DNA of 35,425 bases from NCBI GenBank assembly GCA_001839685.1, contig MLAK01000862.1, positions 1 to 35,425 of the forward strand, written 5' to 3'. The stretch is from Tritrichomonas foetus. Lineage: Eukaryota; Parabasalia; Tritrichomonadida; Tritrichomonadidae. The first letter of the stretch is position 1, and every line of letters starts with the position of its first letter. A program made the translations under genes and the position numbers. Shown here piece by piece: positions 1 to 9,400 of this stretch. Under the pieces are notes generated by a model, which worked only from the letters and a program-made list of their open reading frames with translations, did not search any database and was not told where the DNA came from.

Positions 1-10
1 GTGGTAGGAC

Positions 11-65
11 AAAGGTTTATGGGGTGGTCCCACAAAATCTTTGGGGGACCACTTTGTAAACCTTT
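11..65. repeat. 55-nt near-perfect hairpin
   Basis: Arms AAAGGTTTA (11-19) and TAAACCTTT (57-65) pair perfectly, as do GTGGTCCC (24-31) with GGGACCAC (45-52) and CAAA (33-36) with TTTG (40-43). The four positions between the outer blocks (TGGG against TTTG) would all be G-U wobbles in RNA, leaving one A/G mismatch and a 3-nt loop. The word AGGACAAA occurs on both sides (6-13 and 74-81), like a target-site duplication, though the left copy overlaps the arm. It could be a miniature inverted-repeat element or an RNA hairpin. The pairing is certain, the function unknown. Confidence 0.6.
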
Positions 66-944
66 CATATAGGAGGACAAATCTTCAACTCATCAGTGAT
101 TTTTTTATAAAATCGAACTGTTTATGGCTGTGCATTATTATAATGCTAATTTACTTCATTTCATTAATTTGAATGCTTTTCAGAACCTTCGTTGCTTTTA
201 TTCTCTAATGTGATTTCATATCATTTCAGATTTTATAGAGATTTAATATTTCAATATATACTACAACATCTTTAAGAAAATAAGCACACCAACAATCAAG
301 TTAGAAACAATATGTGTGATAAATATCACAAGATTCATTTGAGAAAAGAATCATCGATTCATTTAATATGAAAAAGTAATCATATCTACTCTCATAATTC
401 TGAAACTTGACTTGGAAATCAAATTTTGAGTTTAGGCAGGCTGGAGAAAACATATGATTTGATTAACATCGAAAAGGTCAATTTTTGTAACGGTCGCCTA
501 TTCGTGTTCGATGTCATCAGGGTACTTACCTGCAACTTCAACATATCTCATATATACACTCATGATAATTGTTTTAAATCCAAATATTTAAGTTCAATTT
601 ATTCAGTTCTTCGTCGAGAAAAGGTGAGAATTGTCGAAAATAATTTCGGTATTTTAAGATTTTTGAATATCTTGGGAAATAAAAATCTTTTCATTATTGA
701 TATGGGAAAATCATGGTAAAAGTCTTAATTATATGATGAAAAAGACTTTTTTATTGATATTAATCATATACATAATGAGGTATCAACGAGTCTATTCAAT
801 ATTTATCAAATTAATTTTGTGAAATATATATTCAAAAAATTACATCACACGGAAATATTGAAAAGGAGATGTAAAATAATTCTGGAAGATTTCCATTCAA
901 AATATAAATCAGGAAGAATTTTTTCACAACGATAAATATTCACT
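66..944. other. AT-rich intergenic stretch
   Basis: No gene can be supported here. A plus-strand frame is open from 411 to 719 (about 100 codons) but has no ATG until seven codons before its stop, no initiator, and no recognisable domain. It may be chance or the remains of a gene. The rest is simple AT-rich sequence. Confidence 0.5.
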
Positions 945-949
945 TCACT
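945..949 (+). promoter_or_regulatory. Trichomonad initiator (Inr), TCACT
   Basis: TCACT matches the trichomonad initiator TCA+1 Y (T/A). The predicted first base of the mRNA is A947, 20 nt before the ATG at 967. A second overlapping match lies at 940-944, so initiation could be doubled. Short 5' leaders of this size are normal for trichomonad genes. Confidence 0.6.
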
Positions 950-966
950 CTTCTATTCAAACAAAA

Positions 967-1890
967 ATGGATATCCCACAACTTGGTCTCGGCACATGGA
1001 AATCGCCAAATAACGATGATGTCACAAACGCTGTCCGCTACGCCATCGAAGAAGCCGGCTACACCCACATCGACTGCGCTGCGATATACGGAAATGAAAA
1101 ATATGTCGGAATTGCACTCAAAGACGTCCTCAGCCGTGGCGTCATCAAGAGGGAGAATCTCTGGGTCACATCGAAACTCTGGTGTACGAAGCACCACCCG
1201 GACGATGTCGAGGCGGCATGCCGACAAACGCTCGCTGACCTGCAGCTCGATTATATTGACCTTTATTTGATCCACTGGCCGATGGCATTCAAGCGAGGCA
1301 ACGAACTCTTTCCAAAAGACGAAAACGGAAATATGATCCAGGAAATCATTCCTCTCGTCGATACCTGGAAAGCGATGGAGAAGCTTGTTGAGAAGGGGCT
1401 GGTCAGACACATTGGCGGTTCAAACTTTACAATCGAACTTCTCGAGAAATTGATAAAACAAGAAGAAGTTTCAATCCGTCCTTATGCAAACCAAGTTGAA
1501 ACTCACCTTTTCTTGCAGCAGGAACCAATGATTGAATACTGCGAGAAACGTGGCATCCACGTAATCGGATATTCAACTCTTGGAACTTCCGATTCAGCCA
1601 AGCCAGACATGCCAGTCCTTTTGAAGGATCCTGTCTTGAATGAGGTTGCACAGGAAACTGGGAAATCACCAGCACAAGTCGAACTTAAGTTCTTGCACAA
1701 GCTTTCTGCGAAAAATATGCTCTCCACATTGGCGAAAAGCGTCACACCTGAAAGAATTAAGGCAAATAACCAACTTGACTTCGATTTAACTGACGAACAA
1801 GTCGCAAGGCTTCGGAAGAGAGACAGATGCTTCAGATATTGCGATATGTTCAAGATGAGGAACATTGAAATCTTCGGTGATCATTGGTAA
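967..1890 (+). CDS. Aldo/keto reductase, NADPH-dependent
   Basis: Predicted cytosolic oxidoreductase of 307 aa, the usual length of the family, which reduces aldehydes or ketones with NADPH. The full catalytic tetrad is visible: Asp36, Tyr41 (in IDCAAIYGNE), Lys70 (VTSK) and His103 (LIHWP). Further family marks are GLGTW near the N-terminus, the GGSNF strand after residue 140 and the cofactor-phosphate motif LAKSVTPERIKAN, where the more usual reading is IPKS. The TIM-barrel is complete, so the enzyme should be active; the substrate cannot be read. The ATG is the first one after the initiator, and the stop TAA overlaps a TAAA poly(A) signal. The gene is convergent with the phosphatase, 300 bp away. 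Long antisense frames inside it are shadows. Confidence 0.95.
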   Translation: MDIPQLGLGTWKSPNNDDVTNAVRYAIEEAGYTHIDCAAIYGNEKYVGIALKDVLSRGVIKRENLWVTSKLWCTKHHPDDVEAACRQTLADLQLDYIDLYLIHWPMAFKRGNELFPKDENGNMIQEIIPLVDTWKAMEKLVEKGLVRHIGGSNFTIELLEKLIKQEEVSIRPYANQVETHLFLQQEPMIEYCEKRGIHVIGYSTLGTSDSAKPDMPVLLKDPVLNEVAQETGKSPAQVELKFLHKLSAKNMLSTLAKSVTPERIKANNQLDFDLTDEQVARLRKRDRCFRYCDMFKMRNIEIFGDHW

Positions 1891-2190
1891 ATTTAGTAAA
1901 TATCAATCTTAGAATTTATTTTCTTTTTCTTCCTTTCATCTTTTTTCTTCTTTTCATTTGGATCTGTGATTATTACATAGAAACATTCACACTAAAAAAA
2001 AGATAATATGCTTTTTAATGAATATGATTATTCTCTTGGATGTAAGCTTTGAAAAAGATAATGTGGATATTAATTTATGAGATAATGTAGATACGAAAAA
2101 TAGAAAACAAATAGACAGAAATAGAAATCCGAATGATTTTTATAATAACATGATGAACAACAAATTAACATATATATTCCTACAAAATCA

Positions 2191-3392
2191 TCAAACTTTT
2201 CGAGCTCGAAGTTGATCAGCAAAACCTTGATTTATATCGACAGACGGCCGTTTTTCTTTCAGTAGGTCAAGCGCATCTTCAAACGACATTCCTTTGTCTT
2301 CCATTAAATATGCGACACATAGTGCAGCCGAGCGTGATATTCCTCTTCGACAATGGGCAAGAACAGTTCCTCCACTATTCACTGCATTTCTCACAAACTC
2401 CAAAGAATTCCAAAAATCATCATTTAAATCTTGAAAAACTGAATCTGTGAGATTTACATTAAATCTTGAAATGATTTGTGGACTGCCTTTTTCAGAATCA
2501 TCACTTTCATCACCATCGATTCCATCTAAGCTATCATTTAATTCCCTATCATTATCATCGGACATTGTTTCATTTGAATTTAGGTTTACAATATGTGTTA
2601 CGTGTAATTTCCTGAGCAATTTTTTATTTCTTGCTGCTTTTTCACCACCGATAAAAAGACCAGGCACTACCATATCACATTCATTTGAATTTCTTATTTT
2701 TTTGATTAAATTTGTATCAGCTGATTTTACATTTTCTGAGTTTGAATTCAATGAAAGTTTTGTTTGTATTGTTTGATGACACATAAGTCTTCGTGGCTTA
2801 ATTGGTGTAGTTTTAGAAAAGTTGTTTGATTGATTAGAATCACCAGAAACATTATTTAAGGCAAGTGGATTCAAATGGGGTGAGTTTAAAGGTGATTTTG
2901 GAAACTGTGGCCTTAATGCAGATGCAAAATTTGAAAATGTACTTTCTGTGATATCATTGAAGACATTTTCAGCTTTAACAGCAAGTGTTGATACATAATC
3001 AGAAAAATTAAAACTCCTGCAAGATACAACAACTTTTTCATTTGTTCATCATTTATATTTTCTGATTTTAAGATCCATATTCTCACATTGTTTACTTTGT
3101 ATTGAGATATATTGAAAATTTGATGGATTTCACGATTGAATATTTTATATGATAATTTTTCGATAGGCGCAATTTCATCGATGTTAAATTCTGGGGGAGT
3201 TAATGATGCCTTTGGCTGTGGTTCAACAATAACGATAGGATAGTTTATTGAGTTGAAAGGGCGAAGATTGATAAAATCGAGAAATGACATTGGATGGAAA
3301 TTTTCATCATCATTGTATCGAAAAAACGTTATTGCTTTGGTTCGTTCTTCGTTTCGGGATTCATGATGGGTGATACTGAATAATGTACCCAT
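2191..3392 (-). CDS. Dual-specificity protein phosphatase, frameshifted
   Basis: Predicted DSP of about 400 aa once its two frames are joined: 3392 to about 3034 in one frame, about 3034 to 2191 in another. The catalytic domain is in the C-terminal 160 residues and carries the signature HCRRGISRS (nucleophile Cys about 348, codon 2352-2350; Arg about 354) followed by AALCVAYLM; Asp about 317 (NLTDS) is a candidate general acid. An acidic insert rich in Asp and Ser lies between the first strand (VVPGLFIGG) and the acid loop. The N-terminal third has no domain I can name. The protein starts MGTLFS, a possible N-myristoylation signal, which would place it on membranes. The second half has no ATG of its own, and the first half turns into nonsense after the shift. 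Both support one gene with a single-base defect. Confidence 0.85.
3034..3038 (-). other. Frameshift site in the phosphatase gene (A5 on the sense strand)
   Basis: In sense orientation the run reads ATG AAA AAG TTG. One more A would give MKKVVVSC and continue in the frame that carries the catalytic domain. The downstream frame is open back to an in-frame TGA only a few codons upstream, which pins the shift to this run. Confidence 0.75.
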
Positions 3393-3397
3393 GGAGA

Positions 3398-3402
3398 TAT
3401 GA
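3398..3402 (-). promoter_or_regulatory. Initiator TCATA of the phosphatase gene
   Basis: TCATA on the minus strand fits TCA+1 Y (T/A). The predicted start base is position 3400, 8 nt before the ATG at 3392, which supports that ATG as the true start. Confidence 0.6.
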
Positions 3403-3902
3403 ATTTTTTAACGAATGCAACTCAAAATTATAATCATAGAAAAAGTTATTTATTTCATAGCTTTTTGTATACTTTTAATGATGACATAAATTTTGTGTCG
3501 TAGAAACTGCTTTTGATCAATATCTTCAAAATTTCTTTGTATCTATATATTTTAAGGAGAAAATAGCACTATAAATAATTCAGAAAAATAGAAAACCCAA
3601 TATCATAAAGATTTGAGTGAAATTCGAGAAATTTTTATCTAATGTTGAAATAGATATTGATCAATTTCTGCCCAATGAAAACACTTCAGAAATTGCATTG
3701 TTGAATCCCGATTAGGAATTTCCAAATCTAATTAATGGAATACGATTGATGAATTATATTTTTTGGCGGGTTTCTCCTTTGAAAAATTAGGAATCAATTG
3801 ATTGACGGAAAATTTTCGATTTGATTTGAGACTCATCGTCAAAGATTTTATTTTAATGCAAATTTTGAATATAACCGTTTTCGCTCACTTTTCACTTCAC
3901 TT

Positions 3903-4097
3903 TTATTTTCGAAGGTTTTTTGCCAATGATAAAAAGTTTCCATCAAATTCACAGCTTGCATTTTTAATCAGGTTGTCCTTTTCGAGCTCAGCAATACACA
4001 AATCGTTCAAAGATAAGTTTCCTACTTTACGATTCATACATTTTGATGTTATACGCAAAAAACATGCGGCATTGCTTTTTTCAGCGATGGTAGCCAA
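3903..4097 (-). pseudogene. Possible coding relic without start codon
   Basis: A 65-codon open frame on the minus strand opens with LATIAEKSNAACFLRITSK and ends in LSLAKNLRK. It has a more protein-like composition than the surrounding T-rich DNA but no ATG, initiator or recognised domain. The plus strand is open over the same stretch, so which strand (if any) was coding is unclear. It is listed only as a possible gene fragment. Confidence 0.2.
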
Positions 4098-4359
4098 CTA
4101 ACTCTTTGAGTTTATGGTACCTTCAGGTGTTTTCAGTTTGATTTTGGGTTTCGATCCAATTTTCAATATCTATCCAATTCATTATTTTATATACATCCTT
4201 TTTAATCAATTCATATATTATTCACAACGGTCGCCAATTTTTTTAAGAAATCATTTTTATATTCATATGAACCTAACAAGACCTTTTATAAGAAATAACT
4301 TTTTTTTAGCATAAGTAGCCAATTTAGATCTGCAATCTTTTATATATCCAGTTTAATCT

Positions 4360-4410
4360 GATGCATCTTTTATTTATAACAGTTATAACTTTTTTTCAGA
4401 AATCAAAGAT

Positions 4411-4460
<50 letters not shown>

Positions 4461-5376
4461 TTGATATCAATTTTTTTGAAATTTCAAATCGACAGCCAAA
4501 ATTTCTAACGCAGAAGTTGTATAACAAGACAGGACTCTTTTTCGTTCATAATAATCATCTACATTCATATTGCCAAAATTCATATTTCATATATATATAT
4601 CCAATCAATTTTTACATAAAATATCACAATTTTGTGCTCAGAGGAAACTAGAAATTGTTCATTTTATACAAAATCGATTCATATAGATTCATATTTTTTT
4701 TAGCATTTATCATCAAATATATACATATGAAATACTTGTTTTTTTATTATTATTGTTCATAAAAAGAAAATGTATTGAGAGATCATATGAACTTGATGAG
4801 AATATACTCTAGTATTTGTGTGCATTTGTGAATCTTTTTTTGTTTTTATTTGTTCAAATTATTCAGATTTTTTTTTTTATAACCCTTATTATTTTTTCCC
4901 AGTATCTCAATGTGAGCTCATTTTTTATTTTCTTTTTTCTTTTTTTACTCAAATTTTTTCCAAATATGAATTCATTTTTTCCCCAAATATATGCATATGT
5001 TTTTTTTTTTTATTCATTTTTTATTTGCATTTTTTATTTTATTTTTTTCCAGTGCTAGCAATATTCAAATCAATCATTTTATTTTCTTCAATTTCTCCAA
5101 TGTTCAAATATTTGTTTAGTTTTACATTTATCATGTTCAGGTTCAGAATGACTTAATGATAACTATTTTTTGAATCGCAGCAAAAGTTTAAATCTTAGAA
5201 ATTATTATTGTTTTCAGTTAATTTTTCAAGCGCAGCAAAATGTTCAAAATCAATTTTTTTTCACAAAATTTTTTCAAAATCAAGTTTTAGATCTCAGAGC
5301 AAAATATTATCAACTGGTTTCAGGTTTATATATGGAATACCAAACTCAGACAATAACAATAGCTTCTCCTAATTAG
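4360..5376 (+). repeat. T-rich low-complexity block
   Basis: About 1 kb in which the plus strand is dominated by T, with short recurring words such as TTCATAT, TTTTTCAG and GCCAA, so it may be a decayed tandem repeat. The frames open here (strings of Phe, Ile, Tyr) follow from composition and are not genes. At about 5380 the bias flips. Confidence 0.6.
4412..4459 (+). repeat. Poly-T tract of 48 bases
   Basis: An uninterrupted run of 48 T. Its true length in the genome is uncertain because such runs are hard to sequence, and it may mark an assembly junction or a retroposed poly(A) tail read from the other strand. Confidence 0.9.
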
Positions 5377-5379
5377 AAA

Positions 5380-5515
5380 ATTAAAAATAAAATAAAACAT
5401 AACAAAGACAATACAATACAAAACAAAAAATATAAATATAAATAATGATAAATATAAATAATAATAACAATAATAAAGAAAATAGATAATCATTAATAAT
5501 TAATGTATATATTGA
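5380..5515 (+). repeat. A-rich low-complexity block
   Basis: The plus strand turns abruptly A-rich, with near repeats of the type ATAAATATAAATAATA and ACAATACAA. It follows the T-rich block directly, so the purine/pyrimidine strand bias reverses. Confidence 0.6.
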
Positions 5516-5855
5516 AAGACTTTGCTCATTAAAGGATTATTTTTAATATTTCCTTTATGGAAAAGGAAAGAAATAGGTAAAATTTCAAATCATTATGAAA
5601 TGAATTAAAGATGTTGTTCATATACAATCAGATATTGAGTGTATAATTCTAAAATGCAGCTATTTATGATACTGATTAATATTCAGGGCAGAGACAGAAA
5701 TGCAAATTCTATTGAACAATCACCGACAAAAATTTTAACGAAAAGAAAGAAAAATGAAAATGAAAATTCAAATATTTTCAGAAATCAAAGAGGGAATAAG
5801 AATAATAGATATTTTTTTTTTGACCCAGTTTGCGTGTCTGGAGGGATGCCTTGCT

Positions 5856-5995
5856 GGTTCCTACAACAAATGTGCCAAATTGTTGTCAGGAATGGATAAA
5901 CTTCATCTTTATCCCCGAAAGAGGAGTTATTCAAACAACCGTCTCACTCACCATGGTTTTTACTAATGGTGATAAAATCGGTTGTACATTTTTTT
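5856..5995 (+). ncRNA. Candidate structured RNA (three consecutive hairpins, ACA, T7)
   Basis: A GC-richer island in AT-rich DNA. Hairpin 1: TTCCTACAACAA (5858-5869) pairs with TTGTTGT-c-AGGAA (5880-5892), 12 bp with one bulged C. Hairpin 2: GGATAAA (5894-5900) with TTTATCC (5908-5914). Hairpin 3 has two 7-bp stems, ACAACCG (5935-5941) with CGGTTGT (5979-5985) and TCACCAT (5948-5954) with ATGGTGA (5966-5972), separated by 6-nt internal loops. ACA follows at 5986-5988, then T7. AGAGGA (5920-5925) fits the H box ANANNA, so hairpin 3 has the geometry of an H/ACA guide. Alternatively, its 11-nt loop GGTTTTTACTA and the following ATTTTTTTG recall U5 snRNA loop I and an Sm site, though the usual CC of the loop is absent. 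Short frames through the island in several readings are not convincing genes. Confidence 0.3.
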
Positions 5996-6428
5996 GTAAA
6001 TTTAAATGATGATTTTGGTATGCTTCGGAAGTTGGCACAATTCCTAACTTATCAAATCGTCAAAAAAATACTTTTCATTTTTCTTTTCATTTCTATTGTA
6101 TAAAAACTGTTTCATTTTATTAATACGTAGTTCTTAGTTCTACGAAACTAACCTTATCAGGCCAATTGGATAACAATTCAAGCAATCCACATAAAATATG
6201 ATTTATATCATTCCATTATCCTCATTTTATATTTCTATCATTTTGGCATTAAAAAAAAAAGACATATTGACTGGAAAAAATATGTCATTTTAAGAAAAGG
6301 TGATAAAAAAAATGACATTTTTTTGAGAAATACAATGTTTATTTGCCCATCAAAAAGAAATGGAGCCAAAAAAGAAAAGAAAAAGTTAGCCAACATAATT
6401 CTGAATAACAAAATCTCTTTAGATTTTC
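5996..6428 (+). other. Upstream region of the HECT gene
   Basis: AT-rich. It holds a weak 7-bp bulged hairpin at 6029-6050 that may belong to the structured island, and a short inverted repeat GACATATT/AATATGTC near 6260-6290. No clear initiator was found before the ATG at 6429; TTTTCATGG at the start codon is only a partial match. Confidence 0.4.
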
Positions 6429-9400
6429 ATGGGAAACCAACATTCATCCAATAAAGGGATAGCTTCATCGAATTATTCATTATGTCTTCGTTTTGGATGC
6501 CTCAGTGACCCGAGTTTCTATCTAGAAAAAAATATCATTCAATTTTTTTTTGACAATACGAAATTTATCAGTGAGAGTCCAAAACATCTACATTCTGTTA
6601 ATGATTTAATGAATCTTGTTTTTTTATGTCCAGAACAAATTACCGATTTAGATTCTGTCCTTGAAGAAATAATTTTGCTTGACACACCAAACAAAACTGA
6701 TTACATTGGATTACTCGAATTGAATTTTAAAAAATATATTCAAATGTCAATTGATAGAAATATGAGATATCAATTATTTTGCAATCATCGAGATTATTCT
6801 TTAGTTCAAAATCAACATTTCGAGATTATATATTCACATATCCATGATACATTTAGTGCACTTTTTCAACAAAAACATTCTAAAGATAGTATTTTGAAAG
6901 TTCAGAACTTTTTGAAAAGCGATCCAAATATTTGGTCAATTTCTCCACCTGTTGCAGCATTCTTTCCAACCAATGGAGAAAATACCATAAATTGCACCAA
7001 ATATTTAAATGGAAATTATCCCAGAAATATCGACTATTCAACAATAAACCTTGGTAATTTAGGTTCAAACGGTCAATTTTTATTTTGGTTCCTACCTCCT
7101 CATCCTTCTAATGCTGTTTTTGTCATTTTTCCAATCTTTAATAATGGAATTTTAATGGAGCCAAAAAACATTGAAGTTTTATTAGATGGGGTAAACTCAC
7201 AATCAAAAATGATTCTAAATTCCCAAATTGTAAATATTTATGGCTTGTCAGAAAATGAAAATGATGCAGCTCATTCACGGAAATATCTTTTGCCAATTGA
7301 TAAACTCATCTTTTGCAATGATTATTATAATGGAGAAACAAAATCACTCAGTGTGCCTTCAGTACCTTATAGAGTGAGTGATGCCGTTTTTAAAGTCAAT
7401 ATTGAAAAAGGAAAAATAAGTGTATTTGATGTGAAAGATGATACTACTATTTATGTTGTAAACACAGCAAATAATTCAACACTAGGAAATGAAATTCCAA
7501 CAGCTTTAAATAACAAAAAATCCAATATTATTGTCGAAACAAATGGCTCAGTATTGAATTTTATTAAACCAATTGAAGAAGGTAAATATCTTTGCAAATC
7601 TTATTCTTTAATTACTGGGAAACATTTAAGAAATGAAGAATTTGAATCACCAGAAACTATAATTTCATCAACTATTGATAGCATTAATTATTGTAGATGG
7701 TGTCTAACGAAAACAAAAGATAATCAATACTTTATGAAAAAAGTTGCTCTTCAAGGTGGCATGAATTTCCATATCTTTGGACTTCGATGTTCTTATAAAT
7801 ATTCTAATGAATATGAAACTAGTAAATACAGAATATTTCAAAAATTATATCATCATGTCTTACATTATTGCGCATCTTCAATAATTCCGAATTATTTGAT
7901 TTGTAATAGCTACCAACATTTTCAATCACTTATCGAGTTTCTTGAAACGTCATTTAAATTCGAAAATCCAACAATAATGAATACACTAGCTATTATAATT
8001 TCTTTAAATATTCCAATGTTCAAAAATGAAATGAATCATCAAGAAAAAATCTTAAATCTTATGAACAATTTACCTTGCGGTTTATCTTTCCTTCTGTTTT
8101 TCCCTAATCTCACTTCTTTCTTTTCATATAATATAGATTTGGCATTAAATACTACGATTACACTGATTTCTAAAGCTGATAGTAAAGATAATGACTATAT
8201 GCTATCTTATGCATTTAGACAATTGGAAAAATATGATTTTTTGGCTTTTATTGATTTTAATCAAAACAATATTTTATCCACTATAATCCCTCAAGATTTA
8301 CAATCCACAAAAGATATTAAAAGGAGTATAATTTCATTATTACTTATTCACCAACGAGTTTTAATTCGAAATGTAACTAATTTTTCGAAACATGATCCAT
8401 ATTCAACTATAAACTTTAAAGTTTCTGTACAAGAAGGAGGAAATCCATTAAATATAATATATGATTATGCATCTTTGATTATAAATCATCTTTCTTTGGC
8501 AATCAACAAAGATTTACTCACAACTAAGAGTGAAAATTCTAAAAGTAGCAAACAGAACAAAATTAATAGCCAAAATGCATTACCTGAATCTTTACTTTAT
8601 TTTCTTTATACGAATTTCCTTAATCTTCTATCAGATTTATCAAAGTATCATGTTATCTCTCAGTTCATGATGTCACTTTTGAGTGTTTTATTAGAGCAAT
8701 TATTAGTAACGAAGGTTGAAGATATTGAAATGCAAAGAGTCATTTTATCTTCTATCTTTTCGTATGGAATGTTTGCTTCAACTTTAATTGTTGGTGGAAA
8801 TACAACAGAATTTGAAGAGCGATATTCTTGGCTTATTAGGAATAATATCCATTTATTAAATACTCCAATTATTAATTATTTAGAATCATCATCCATTGAA
8901 GAATTTGAAGATCCAACATTTAACCTTTTCTTAAATAATGAACTTGCACTTGACAAAATATATCAAAAATATAAACCTCAGTTTAATCGAAAGTTAAATG
9001 AATCATTAAAGTTTATTGATAAATTATCGATTTTGGCTATTTCAAAACATATTGGATGCCTCGAAGAGTTATTTAAATTAACAGATATCAATTTTAAAGG
9101 AACCATTCAATTGACTACGAAGTTTCGAAAAGCTCTTGATCAAATGATGAAAATTCGAAACACTTTTCATAAACTTAGTCAAGAACACAAGCCAACACAT
9201 GATATAAATATTAAATGTTTAATGCTAATTCGAATGACTGCTGACTCATTCAATTTCTCTGAAATTTCACCTGAAGATATACAAAAATTAGTTACTGGAA
9301 GTTTAACTCCCCAAAAAATTGTAAAAATTTTAAATATGCAGAAAAATAGAGTCGAAATTACATCACTCGGTTTTTCATTCTTGAAAGTTGTATTAAATTC

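Noticed and set aside
940..1410. 156-codon antisense frame in the reductase gene
   Set aside because: It mirrors the codon bias of a clear enzyme gene, has no motif of its own and no promoter; a shadow frame.
5754..5966. 70-codon frame starting at an ATG through the hairpin island
   Set aside because: Several frames on both strands are open here; none has a domain, and the pairing of the DNA explains the composition better.
6168..6178. GGATAACAATT resembling part of the bacterial lac operator
   Set aside because: An 11-nt match in AT-rich eukaryotic DNA with no bacterial context is chance.
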